NCBI RefSeq assembly: GCF_017305915.1
Contig: NZ_JAFKJN010000026.1
Coordinates: 41,784 to 105,783 of the forward strand
Origin: Reyranella sp.
GTDB lineage: Bacteria; Pseudomonadota; Alphaproteobacteria; Reyranellales; Reyranellaceae
Length of the DNA stretch: 64,000 bases
Reading direction: 5' to 3'
Shown here: one piece after another, positions 52,279 through 60,041 of the stretch
How the letters are laid out: each line of letters opens with the position of its first letter
Numbering within the stretch: the stretch's first letter is position 1
Notes under the pieces: model-generated
The model's database searches: none
Told to the model about the DNA's origin: nothing
Seen by the model: only the letters and a program-made list of their open reading frames with translations
Position numbers and translations under genes: made by a program

Positions 52279-52614
52279 ATGGAGATCGACAGCCTCGTCA
52301 CCGCCCTGGAGCGGATCGATCAGGCGACGCGGGACTTCCTGCGCCTGTCCGACATGCCGGGCGCGCCGCGCCAGTTGCATGAGGCGCTGTCGCGTTGGTG
52401 CAGCGACCTCGACAGCGGCGGCAGCCTCGATCCGGCGTTCGACCGGCAGCGCGAGGCGGTGAAGGCGGCCTGCCTTTCGACGCGTGACGCGCTCGAGGTG
52501 CTGGCGGTCGAAGTCGGGCCGCTGCCGCATGCCGTGGTGCGCCACGTGCGCGAGCTCTCCGAGATGATCGGCACGATGTTGCCGGCGCTGGTGCGGGTTG
52601 CCGATCGCGGCTAG
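52279..52614 (+). CDS. Hypothetical helical protein
   Basis: 111 residues from ATG 52279. Almost entirely amphipathic helix (SLVTALERIDQATRDFLRLS, then LSEMIGTMLPALVRVADRG). No signal or membrane segment. The stop codon TAG lies inside the beginning of a repeat element (CTAGAGC at 52611). Unknown function. Confidence 0.55.
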   Translation: MEIDSLVTALERIDQATRDFLRLSDMPGAPRQLHEALSRWCSDLDSGGSLDPAFDRQREAVKAACLSTRDALEVLAVEVGPLPHAVVRHVRELSEMIGTMLPALVRVADRG

Positions 52615-52737
52615 AGCATATTCCGTTCGGCTGGAATCAGCCGAACGGAATATGCCTGCTGCAACAACAACCCCCGTGCGCGCATTTCCGGGCAGATGGA
52701 ACCGCGAGCGGTTCCATCTGCCCGGAAATCGCTCTAG
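52611..52737. repeat. Composite two-hairpin element with CTAGAGC ends
   Basis: The ends CTAGAGC (52611-52617) and GCTCTAG (52731-52737) are inverse. Between them are two perfect hairpins: a 17 bp stem with a 6-nt loop at 52616-52655 (arm GCATATTCCGTTCGGCT) and a 22 bp stem with a 2-nt loop at 52684-52729 (arm starting ATTTCCGGGCAGATGGAA). TCTAGAGCAT-type intergenic repeats are common in alphaproteobacteria. The left end overlaps the stop of the preceding gene. Confidence 0.75.
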
Positions 52738-52744
52738 CGCATCG

Positions 52745-52917
52745 CCTTCCTCCCCCGTCTTCGGAAGCGGTGGCAGCGTCCGAGCGATTGTCGCGCTTCG
52801 CTCGAAAACGCGTGGCTGACGGAGGGGGCATGGGCCGCGACGCGCCGACTCCTGACCCCATCGCCCTCGTATGACGAGGGCACTTCCCCTTGCCGGACTC
52901 CGGCAAGGGGAAGAAGG
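52745..52917. repeat. Palindrome-rich intergenic element, subfamily I copy 2
   Basis: Same module order as the element at 51284: CCTTCCTCCCC start, GCGTCCGAGCGATT, TTCGCTCGAAAACGCGTGGC, GACGGAGG, then GCCCTCGTATGACGAGGGC (8 bp stem, 52863-52881), and a terminal perfect 31-nt palindrome (arm CTTCCCCTTGCCGGA, 52883-52913). The outer palindromes differ from copy 1 while the core is shared. It lies between the composite hairpins and the peptidase gene. Confidence 0.75.
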
Positions 52918-52943
52918 CTGAACCAGATTGCTCGGACTTTGTT

Positions 52944-54143
52944 CTAGCGGATCGCGGCCAGCGTGTCGGCGAATGCTTTGGCCACTGGTCGCAACAGAGC
53001 CGGGTCGACGGCGGCGGCCGAATCGGCGGGCGTATGGAAGTATTTGTGGATGCCCGCCATGCCGAAGAAGTTGGCATAGCCCGCGGCATGGACCTCGCGC
53101 AGCTCGCCGATCGCCGCCTTCTCGGCGGTGAACCGCGTGCCCGCGATGCCGGCGAAATGCCGATCGACCAGCGGCGTCAGCGCCGCCGAGCTGTTGATCG
53201 CGCGCACCACCGGATCGCGGCAGGCGAGCGAGGAGCCGAAATGTGCCCACGCCGCCGTCGCCGCCGGTTTGGGCGCGCCGTCGCGCATGAAATGCTCCAT
53301 GCCGCCGTGGCCGATCTCGTGGCCTGACGTGGCGACGAACACGAGGTCGTGCGCGGGGAACTTCTCCTTCGCCAGCCGCGCCATGGCGAGGAAGCCCGCG
53401 ATGCCCGGCCCGCGCTCGCAGGTGCTGGTGAACCAGCTGGTCACCGGCGTCGAGATCACCAGCCACTTGCCGCGGCCGCGATCGAGCCTGGCGACGACGT
53501 TGCGGCCCTTGACGTCGCGGCGATAGGCGGCGCGCACCGAGACTGACGCGCTGGCGCCGGCCTGCAGCAGGTTGGCGTCCTTGGGCGCGACCAGCAGCAC
53601 CGGCACCGGCCACGGCGCGGCGGCCTGGTCGACGTTGTAGGTGAAGATCTCGCCGCTGGGATGGGCGATGTCGAGCAGCACGGCCTGCGGCTTTTGCGCG
53701 AAGGCTTCGGCGAGCCGGGCGCGATGGCCGTCGTTGAGATAGGCACCGCGGTCGTAGGGCAGGCTGACGCGAGCCAGGCCGCCAGGCGCGATCGGCGCGG
53801 TGATGTCGAAGCTCGTCTTGTCCTCGGGCGGCCACCATTGCGGCACGACGTCGATCAGCTTGTCGCCGATCCGGAGCGTGCCGACCTTGAGCACGTACTG
53901 GCGATCCATCCGGAAGCGCTGCTCGCTGACCCGCAGGCCGGCGAGGGTGAGCTCGGACGCGATCCAGTCGAGGGTCGCATCGGCCGATTCCAGGCCGTAG
54001 CGATGGATGCCGAAGGTCTCGTAGCGGGTGACGTCGGCCATCAGCCGGCCGGTGTCCAGCGGGTCGGCGCGAGCCGGAACAGGGGCCGGAAGACTTGCCA
54101 TGGCGGACCCCACGAGAAGGACGGCAAGGAGGTGGCGCAGCAT
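52944..54143 (-). CDS. Exported M28-like peptidase with altered metal site
   Basis: 399 residues with a signal peptide (LLAVLLVGSAMASLPAPV). A PA-like insert precedes the hydrolase domain. GHEIGHGGMEHF carries the expected acidic/His cluster and HKYFHTPADS the last His, but the segment that should read H-x-D and the bridging D is VISTPVTSWFTSTCERGPG, with no His and no Asp at the usual spot. The protein may bind one zinc, or be inactive. Periplasmic. Divergent from the aldolase gene by 47 bp. Confidence 0.72.
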   Translation of the reverse strand: MLRHLLAVLLVGSAMASLPAPVPARADPLDTGRLMADVTRYETFGIHRYGLESADATLDWIASELTLAGLRVSEQRFRMDRQYVLKVGTLRIGDKLIDVVPQWWPPEDKTSFDITAPIAPGGLARVSLPYDRGAYLNDGHRARLAEAFAQKPQAVLLDIAHPSGEIFTYNVDQAAAPWPVPVLLVAPKDANLLQAGASASVSVRAAYRRDVKGRNVVARLDRGRGKWLVISTPVTSWFTSTCERGPGIAGFLAMARLAKEKFPAHDLVFVATSGHEIGHGGMEHFMRDGAPKPAATAAWAHFGSSLACRDPVVRAINSSAALTPLVDRHFAGIAGTRFTAEKAAIGELREVHAAGYANFFGMAGIHKYFHTPADSAAAVDPALLRPVAKAFADTLAAIR

Positions 54144-54190
54144 CGGATCAGAGTGGCATGATGGTGCCGCCGGCCCAAGAGGAGGGTTCC

Positions 54191-54931
54191 ATGCGCAATA
54201 TCGATCCGCAGGAATGGGAAGTCCGCTGCGACCTCGCCGCCGCCTACCGGCTGATCGCCCATTACGGCATGGACGACCTCATCTTCACCCATCTGAGCGC
54301 GCGCCTGCCGGGCAAGGAGCATCGCTTCCTGCTCAATCCCTTCGGGCTGCTGTTCGACGAGATCACCGCCTCGAGCCTGGTGACGGTCGATCCCGAGGGC
54401 CATGCGATCGAGCCGGTCGACGAAGCCAAGATCAACAATGCCGGCTTCACCATCCATTCCGCCGTGCACATGAGCCGCGACGATGCGCAATGCGTGATGC
54501 ACACCCACACCACCGCCGGCATGGCGGTGGCGGCGCAGGAGCAGGGGCTGCTGCCGCTCAACCAGATGTCGATGCAGTTCTTCGGCCGCCTGCGCTACCA
54601 CGACTACGAGGGCATCGCGCTCGACCTCGACGAGCGCGAGCGGCTGGTGAACGACCTCGGCGACAGCGACGTGATGGTCCTGAAGCACCACGGCCTGCTG
54701 ACGACCGGCCGCAGCGTTGGCGAGGCCTTCTACAACATGTACTACCTCGAGCAGGCGTGCCGGCTGCAGGTCGCCGCGACCCAGGGCGGCCAGAAGGTCA
54801 CGCTGCCGTCGGATGCGACGGCGGAGCACACGGCGGGGCAGTTCAACCGGATCGGCACGATCAAGGGCGAGCGGCCGTGGACGGCGCTGCGAAGGAAACT
54901 CGACCGCATAGCGCCAGATTACGCCAGCTAG
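54191..54931 (+). CDS. Class II aldolase/adducin family protein
   Basis: 246 residues from ATG 54191, with GAGGAGGG 4-11 bp upstream. Zinc-site residues in VMHTHTTAGMAVAAQ (H-x-H) and VLKHHGLLTTGRSVGEAF (third His) follow the N-terminal catalytic Glu region. Cleaves or isomerises a hydroxy-sugar or related substrate; adducin-like members without aldolase activity also exist. The last codons and stop lie in a perfect 36-bp palindrome, the edge of a repeat element. Confidence 0.85.
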   Translation: MRNIDPQEWEVRCDLAAAYRLIAHYGMDDLIFTHLSARLPGKEHRFLLNPFGLLFDEITASSLVTVDPEGHAIEPVDEAKINNAGFTIHSAVHMSRDDAQCVMHTHTTAGMAVAAQEQGLLPLNQMSMQFFGRLRYHDYEGIALDLDERERLVNDLGDSDVMVLKHHGLLTTGRSVGEAFYNMYYLEQACRLQVAATQGGQKVTLPSDATAEHTAGQFNRIGTIKGERPWTALRRKLDRIAPDYAS

Positions 54932-54947
54932 CTGGCGTAATCTGGCG
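54912..54947. repeat. Perfect 36-bp palindrome overlapping the aldolase stop codon
   Basis: CGCCAGATTACGCCAGCT followed at once by its exact reverse complement. The left half is the last coding sequence of the aldolase gene through its stop codon; the right half mirrors it outside the gene. A DNA cruciform or an mRNA hairpin without loop could form and may terminate transcription. It marks the left edge of the repeat at 54948. Confidence 0.85.
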
Positions 54948-55165
54948 GGCGGTGCCGTAGCGGTAGGCGCCCTCCGGGCGCCGGTCGGTCGAAGGCCGAA
55001 CCGCAGGCACCGCGGTGTGGAGGCTTGCGCACGAACTTGAGCTCAAGTCCGTGCGCAAGCGGCACGGTGCGGGCCCTGCGGTTCGGCCTTCGGCCGACAG
55101 AGCGTTTCCGACTGCGTCGGAAACGCGTAGGCGCGACGGAGCGCGCCTACCGCTACGGGCCCGCC
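54948..55165. repeat. Palindrome-rich intergenic element, subfamily II, full copy A
   Basis: 218 bp with near-perfect inverted ends (GGCGG-x-GCCGTAGCGGTAGGCGC on the left; its inverse GCGC..CTACCGCTACGG..CCGCC on the right). The left arm CGAAGGCCGAACCGCAGG has its inverse CCTGCGGTTCGGCCTTCG in the right half, so the whole unit can fold on itself. Internal hairpins: ACTTGAGCTCAAGT, GCGTTTCCGAC-TGC-GTCGGAAACGC and GTAGGCGCG/CGCGCCTAC. The segment 55015-55165 is repeated at 55706-55856. No coding potential. Confidence 0.8.
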
Positions 55166-55188
55166 GGTGTGATGCTTCGCATCACACC
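55166..55188. repeat. Perfect 23-nt hairpin over the NTF2-like stop codon
   Basis: GGTGTGATGC, loop TTC, GCATCACACC. It includes the last codon and stop (55182-55184) of the leftward gene, and borders the right edge of element A. As on the left side, the palindrome mirrors the end of the adjacent gene. It may act as that gene's terminator. Confidence 0.8.
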
Positions 55189-55628
55189 TTGAACGCCTGT
55201 CTCGCGAGAAGCCGCCATCCGCCGGCTTCCTTCTGCCAGACCTGCAGCACGCCGATCTTCGACACGTTCCACTTGCCGTCGCCGGCGCCGCTTTCGCTCT
55301 CCCAGGCATGGCGCACGATGGCGTTGTTGCCGGCGACCGCGACCGTCTGCTTCGACAGCTCGATCGACTTGTAGACCGTCTTCCTGCTGGCGATCACCTC
55401 GACGAAATCCTTCTTGTCCTGGATCACGCCGCCGGAATGGCCGTAGCTCAGGCTGTCCGAGACGAGCGCCCCGAGCTTGGCGCGGTCGGCGGCGAGCATC
55501 GCCCTGGTGAGCGCCGCGACCGCTTCGGCGACGGCCGCCTGGTCGCTGGTTTCGGCCGACGCGGGCAGGGTGGCGAGACCCAAAGCGAGGAACGCGAACG
55601 CGCCGGCCTGACGGCGGGAGATGGCCAT
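55182..55628 (-). CDS. Exported NTF2-like (DUF4440/SnoaL type) protein
   Basis: 148 residues with a signal peptide (Arg-rich SRRQAGAFAFLALGLATLPA, ending ASAET). The mature domain follows the NTF2 fold order: DQAAVAEAVAALTRAMLAAD helix, LGALVSDSLSYGHSGG, and the closing strands VGVLQVWQKEAGGWRLLARQ-type sheet. Cone-shaped ligand pocket, function usually unknown. It is flanked on both sides by repeat elements that begin at its stop and about 50 bp before its start. Confidence 0.8.
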   Translation of the reverse strand: MAISRRQAGAFAFLALGLATLPASAETSDQAAVAEAVAALTRAMLAADRAKLGALVSDSLSYGHSGGVIQDKKDFVEVIASRKTVYKSIELSKQTVAVAGNNAIVRHAWESESGAGDGKWNVSKIGVLQVWQKEAGGWRLLARQAFKV

Positions 55629-55678
55629 GTTTCCTCCGTTCTTCCCAACTGCGTGGGATGGATGGCAATGCTATCACT

Positions 55679-55879
55679 CGGCGCGATGCAATGCATCGCG
55701 CCGCTGTGTGGAGGCTTGGCCAGCGACTTGAGCTCAAGTTCGTGCGCAAGCGGCACGGTGCGGACCCTGCGGTTCGGCCTGCGGCCGACAGAGCGTTTCC
55801 GACTGCGTCGGAAACGCGTAGGCGCGACGGAGCGCGCCTACCGCTACGGGCCCGCCCATGCGATGCTGCGCATCGCATG
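55679..55879. repeat. Subfamily II element, left-truncated copy B with bounding palindromes
   Basis: A 25-nt palindrome (arm CGGCGCGATGCA, 55679-55703) is followed by a 151 bp segment (55706-55856) almost identical to 55015-55165 of copy A, then a 23-nt hairpin (CATGCGATGC-TGC-GCATCGCATG, 55857-55879). The left half of the element is missing. The right hairpin contains the ATG of the following gene at 55877, which has no visible ribosome site outside it. Confidence 0.8.
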
Positions 55880-56350
55880 ACCATCGCATTCACAGTGAAC
55901 GGCAGCGTCAGGAACGTCGACGTGCCGGAGACCACGTCGCTGCTCGAGGCGCTGCGCAACCACCTCGGCCTGATGGGCACGCGCTACGGCTGCGGGCTGG
56001 AGCAGTGCGGCGCCTGCATGGTGCTGGTCGACGGCCAGCCGGTATTCGCCTGCACGCGCGAGACCGGCACCGTCGCCGGCCGCAGCGTCACCACCATCGA
56101 AGGCCTCGGCACGCCCGATAGCTTGCATCCGCTGCAGCGGGCCTTCCTCGACGAGCAGGCGGGGCAGTGCGGCTACTGCCTGTCGGGCATCATCGTGTCG
56201 GCCAAGGCGCTGCTCGACCGCAACCCCAAGCCGTCGCGTGCCGATATCGTGGCCGCGCTCGATCGTCATCTCTGCCGCTGCGGCGCCCATCAACGCATCA
56301 TCCGCGCCGTCGAGCGCGCTGCGCCCTTGATCGAGAAGGGGGCGGCATGA
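55877..56350 (+). CDS. Two-[2Fe-2S] small subunit of a molybdenum hydroxylase (IorA-like)
   Basis: 157 residues from ATG 55877 (MTIAFTVNGSVRNVDVPE). Plant-type cluster ligands in YGCGLEQCGACMVL with a fourth Cys at VFACTRE, and the second cluster in GQCGYCLSGIIV and HLCRCGAHQRI. Passes electrons from the molybdenum subunit to an external acceptor. The start codon lies in the right hairpin of repeat copy B and no Shine-Dalgarno is visible, so translation may depend on that structure. Overlaps the large-subunit gene by 4 bp (ATGA). Confidence 0.9.
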   Translation: MTIAFTVNGSVRNVDVPETTSLLEALRNHLGLMGTRYGCGLEQCGACMVLVDGQPVFACTRETGTVAGRSVTTIEGLGTPDSLHPLQRAFLDEQAGQCGYCLSGIIVSAKALLDRNPKPSRADIVAALDRHLCRCGAHQRIIRAVERAAPLIEKGAA

Positions 56351-58461
56351 ACGCGCCCAACCTGCCGACCAGCCTGGTCGACAATCCGCGGCTCGACCGC
56401 TGGATCCATTTCAACGACGACCGCACGGTACGCATCGCCTCGGGCAAGGTCGAGATCGGCCAGGGTGTCGTCACGGCGCTGAGCCAGATCGCCGCCGACG
56501 AGCTCGACCTGCCGCTCGAGCGCGTCCAGCTTCTGTCGGGCGACACCGATCACGGTCCCGACGAGATGTACACGACCTCGTCGCTGTCCATCGAGATGTC
56601 CGGCAGCTCGATCCGCCTGGTCTGCGCCGAGGTGCGCGCCAAGGCGCTCGACCGCGCCGCGCTGCGGCTGAATTGCAGCCCGGAGGATCTCACGGTCGTC
56701 GACGGTCAGTTCCTGCGCAACGGCGAGAAGACCGATCAGGATTACTGGACCGTCGCGCACGAAATCGACCTCAGCCAGGCGCCCAGCGGCACGTCGCGGC
56801 CGAAGAAGGCGGACGGCTACAAGGTGGTGGGCCAATCGGTGCCGCGGCTCGACCTGCCGGCGAAGGTCACTGGCGGCATCGCCTATGTGCACGACGTGCT
56901 GCCGCGCGACGTCCTGCATGCCCGCGTGCTGCGCCAGCCCAATCCCGGTGCCACGCTCGCTGCGCTCGACGAGGCGGCGATCCGGCGCGCGGCGAAGGGC
57001 GAGCTGCAGATCGTGCGCGAGACGAACTTCGTCGCGTTCGTGAGCCCGGTCGAGAGCGTCGCCCAGGCCGCCGCCGCGGCGGCGCCGGCGCATGCGCGCT
57101 GGGACGACCTGCGCCGGCTCACGCCGGCGCATCAGGAGGCGGCGTGGCTGAAAGGCCAGCCGGCCGAGGATCGGCACATCGGCGCGCCCGCGCGCGAGAC
57201 CGCGCCGAAGAACCTGGCGCAGATCACCGTGTCGCGGCCCTACATCGCGCATGCCTCGATGGGGCCGTCCTGCGCGCTGGCCGAGTTCCGCGATGGCCAT
57301 CTCACCGTGTGGTCGCACGGGCAGGGGATGCATCCCCTGCGGAAGAACCTCGCACCCGCGCTCGGCCTGCCGATCGAGGCGATCACGGCCAAGCACCTGC
57401 ACGGCCCCGGCTGCTACGGCCACAACGGCGCCGACGATGCGGCGCTCGACGCCGCGCTGGTGGCGATGCGGCTTCCCGGCAAGACGATCCGCCTGCAATG
57501 GCGGCGCGAGGAGGAGTTCGGCTTCGAGCCGGTGGGACCGGCGATGCTGGTCAGCTTGCACGTCGATCTCGACGACAAGGGCCGGCCGGCCGACTGGACC
57601 ACCGAGATCTGGAGCGCCACGCACGTGCAGCGCCCGGGCAGCGGCAGCGGCTATCTGCTGGCGACCGAAGCGCTGCCCAACCCGCCGCCCGAGGTGAAGC
57701 CGACCGATCCGCCCGAGGCGCGCGGCGGCGGCGGCACGCGCAACGCCGTGCCGCTCTACGACGTGCCGGCGCATCGCATCCTGCATCATCTCGTGCAGCG
57801 CGGGCCGGTGCGCACCTCGGCGCTGCGCGGCCTGGGCGCGCTGCCCAACGTCTATGCCATCGAGATGCTGATGGACGAGCTGGCGGCGCGCGTCGGCGAG
57901 GACCCGGTCGCCTATCGTCTGTCGATCCTGTCCGAGCCGCGGGGGCGGCGGCTGGTCGAACACATCGCGGCGATGAGCGACTGGAAAGGGCGCGGGCCGT
58001 CAGGCTCGGGCAGGGGCCTCGGCATGGCGTTCGCCCGCTACAAGAACAAGGCGGCCTACTGTGCCGTCGCGGCGGCGGTGACGGTCGAGGAGGTCGTGCG
58101 GGTCGACCGCGTCTGGTGCGTCGCCGACGCCGGCCTGGTGATCAATCCCGACGGCGCGCGCAACCAGCTCGAGGGCGGCATCGTCCAGGCGCTGAGCTGG
58201 ACGCTCAAGGAGCAAGTCCGCTTCGACGACCACGGCATCGCCTCGCTCGACTGGGACGGCTATCCGATCCTGCGCTTCAGCGAGGTGCCGGAGATCGAGG
58301 CCGAGCTGGTCGACGGTGCGGGCAACCCGACGCTGGGCGTCGGCGAATGCTCGTGCGGCCCGACCGCGGCGGCGGTCGGCAACGCGGTCGCGCACGCATT
58401 AGGCGTGCGCATCCACGACATGCCGCTCACCCGCGAGCGCATCCTGAAGGCGCTGGGATAA
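56347..58461 (+). CDS. Molybdopterin-binding large subunit, isoquinoline 1-oxidoreductase-like
   Basis: 704 residues from ATG 56347. Begins directly with WIHFNDDRTVRIASGKVEIGQG, the permuted IorB-type order, then the a/b-hammerhead block PAKVTGGIAYVHDVLPRDVL, molybdopterin contacts (HGPGCYGHNGADDAALDAAL), and near the C-terminus GVGECSCGPTAAAVGNAV with the catalytic Glu. No FAD subunit gene accompanies it, as expected for Ior-like two-subunit enzymes. Hydroxylates an N-heterocycle or aldehyde; substrate unknown. Confidence 0.9.
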   Translation: MNAPNLPTSLVDNPRLDRWIHFNDDRTVRIASGKVEIGQGVVTALSQIAADELDLPLERVQLLSGDTDHGPDEMYTTSSLSIEMSGSSIRLVCAEVRAKALDRAALRLNCSPEDLTVVDGQFLRNGEKTDQDYWTVAHEIDLSQAPSGTSRPKKADGYKVVGQSVPRLDLPAKVTGGIAYVHDVLPRDVLHARVLRQPNPGATLAALDEAAIRRAAKGELQIVRETNFVAFVSPVESVAQAAAAAAPAHARWDDLRRLTPAHQEAAWLKGQPAEDRHIGAPARETAPKNLAQITVSRPYIAHASMGPSCALAEFRDGHLTVWSHGQGMHPLRKNLAPALGLPIEAITAKHLHGPGCYGHNGADDAALDAALVAMRLPGKTIRLQWRREEEFGFEPVGPAMLVSLHVDLDDKGRPADWTTEIWSATHVQRPGSGSGYLLATEALPNPPPEVKPTDPPEARGGGGTRNAVPLYDVPAHRILHHLVQRGPVRTSALRGLGALPNVYAIEMLMDELAARVGEDPVAYRLSILSEPRGRRLVEHIAAMSDWKGRGPSGSGRGLGMAFARYKNKAAYCAVAAAVTVEEVVRVDRVWCVADAGLVINPDGARNQLEGGIVQALSWTLKEQVRFDDHGIASLDWDGYPILRFSEVPEIEAELVDGAGNPTLGVGECSCGPTAAAVGNAVAHALGVRIHDMPLTRERILKALG

Positions 58462-58518
58462 CGTCGATGTTGAGCTCAAGACCCTTGAGTCCGTCGCCCG
58501 CCGTCAGCTCGATTCAGT

Positions 58519-59613
58519 CTACCATCCTCTGTTGGCGTAGAACTTGTACTTCCAGTTGCCGGCGGTCAGCCCCGATTGAGCGCCAGACGTCTTGTTCAGC
58601 ATTATCCACGGGCTCGAGTTGCTCTGCGTGGTAATGGCTGACATCGTCAGTCGACTGGCGGAGAGACTCACGGTTCCAAGGATCGTGGACGGATTGGACA
58701 TCAACGAATAGGCGTGGATCTGATCGCCTACTGCGTAGTTCAGCTCGGTAGTCGTGTTCTCGATGATCCAGTCTATGACTCGGGGCGTCACGCCAATGTT
58801 GTGATACGCGGATGCTGCGGTGTTTGCGGCAGGGAGCGTCGCCGTAAAGGCACTTTCATAGAGCCCGTTGTATGCGTAGGCGACAGTGCTTGTGACCGTG
58901 CTCGCATTCGTCACAGCTTCTCCGACAAAGACAAGTGAGGCTTGCGGAGCGCTGGTGCCATTTCCGAGATAGCCGCGCATTTCCCCGATGTTGAAGGTGA
59001 ACTGACCGCTGGTCGTCGCCGGAGTGCCACCCATTTGATAAATTGGCGCCAGCGTCGTCGATCCTGCGGCAAGCGCACCCGATGAGATGGTGACATATAG
59101 ATAGTTCGCGGCGCTGGCAGTCAGGCTGCTCCAGGTCAGGTTGCTGGTGCTCACGCCGGTCGTATCCTGAGAAGCTCCGGTACCCGACGCGACGTTGTTG
59201 GCGGCCGTTGCTGCGAACGGCGCTGTGCTGCTGACGTTAGCAGACGTCAGAGAAAGGCTGGCCGATGTCGACGGCAAGAAGTTGGGAAGGCCAGCAGTTG
59301 TCACTGGTCCTGCGGCCACTGTTTGACGGCGATCACCGCCGCCGCTAGCTCCACCGCCAGCGTCAACGTATTGCTTTGTCGCCGCCTGAAGGGCCGAGGT
59401 CGGATTGCCCGGTAGGGTCTGCGCCCCGGTGAACGTGTTGGCCCCAAGAGTGGCGAAGCAAGTGACGATATAGTTGAAGTTAGCCATCACCTGCGTGGCA
59501 TCAGCGTTAGTACCGTTGGTGAGATTGTAGGGAAGGCCACTGCCGCAGGTCTGAGCGATACTCGCAGTCGGTATCAAGAAGGCAGCGACAATCGCGGCAA
59601 CGCGCTTGATCAT
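58519..59613 (-). CDS. Exported tail-fibre-like protein
   Basis: 364 residues with a signal peptide (IKRVAAIVAAFLIPTASIAQ). The N-terminal region has the phage-fibre-type segment NTFTGAQTLPGNPTSALQAA followed by TKQYVDAGGG, then a long Ser/Thr/Ala-rich body with beta character and a C-terminal NWKYKFYANRGW. Tail-fibre repeats combined with a secretion signal are unusual. GC is lower than in the neighbouring genes, consistent with acquisition. It ends 57 bp from the large-subunit gene and is divergent from the YD locus. Confidence 0.6.
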   Translation of the reverse strand: MIKRVAAIVAAFLIPTASIAQTCGSGLPYNLTNGTNADATQVMANFNYIVTCFATLGANTFTGAQTLPGNPTSALQAATKQYVDAGGGASGGGDRRQTVAAGPVTTAGLPNFLPSTSASLSLTSANVSSTAPFAATAANNVASGTGASQDTTGVSTSNLTWSSLTASAANYLYVTISSGALAAGSTTLAPIYQMGGTPATTSGQFTFNIGEMRGYLGNGTSAPQASLVFVGEAVTNASTVTSTVAYAYNGLYESAFTATLPAANTAASAYHNIGVTPRVIDWIIENTTTELNYAVGDQIHAYSLMSNPSTILGTVSLSASRLTMSAITTQSNSSPWIMLNKTSGAQSGLTAGNWKYKFYANRGW

Positions 59614-59759
59614 CCTTAACTCCCCTTATCCAATTCAACATCTTTACTATGCGGGCTTGGTTAAATTCTCGCTACAACCTAAAGAGGTGGTCAAGATGTG
59701 CGAATCTGGATATGTATGTTTCGGCATTGCTCGTCTTAGGGTAGTGGGCGGAGGTAGCC

Positions 59760-60041
59760 ATGCAGCGGGGCAGATACTGGGCGACTATTGGTGCGGCCCT
59801 CGCGCTTTCCAGCATGGGTTTCCTGGATTCGGATACTGCGCGCGCGGCGAATGGTTCTGTAGCTTACACATATGACGCGTTGGGCCGCTTGATAACGACG
59901 AGCTACGACACCGGCGTATGCATCGCATACAGCTATGATCCCAATGGCAACCGGCTGAGTGAGAAAATACTAGTAATTTCCTCAAGCAGCACCGGTGTGT
60001 GGGGTTGCTTCAATTGGAATGGCGCGAAATGGGGACCCTGA
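59760..60041 (+). CDS. Miniature exported YD-repeat protein
   Basis: 93 residues with a signal peptide (YWATIGAALALSSMGFLDSD, cut near ARAAN). Two YD/RHS repeats follow: AYTYDALGRLITTSYDTG and AYSYDPNGNRLSEK, then a short C-terminal tail SSSTGVWGCFNWNGAKWG. This is far smaller than normal YD proteins (often above 1000 residues). It may be the detached 3' end of an RHS gene given a signal peptide, or an accessory subunit. The next gene starts 13 bp before its stop. Confidence 0.6.
   Translation: MQRGRYWATIGAALALSSMGFLDSDTARAANGSVAYTYDALGRLITTSYDTGVCIAYSYDPNGNRLSEKILVISSSSTGVWGCFNWNGAKWGP

Noticed and set aside
59606..59875. An 89-codon plus-strand frame upstream of the mini YD gene
   Set aside because: No signal peptide, no ribosome site and overlap with the better supported YD frame, which has both repeats and a signal.
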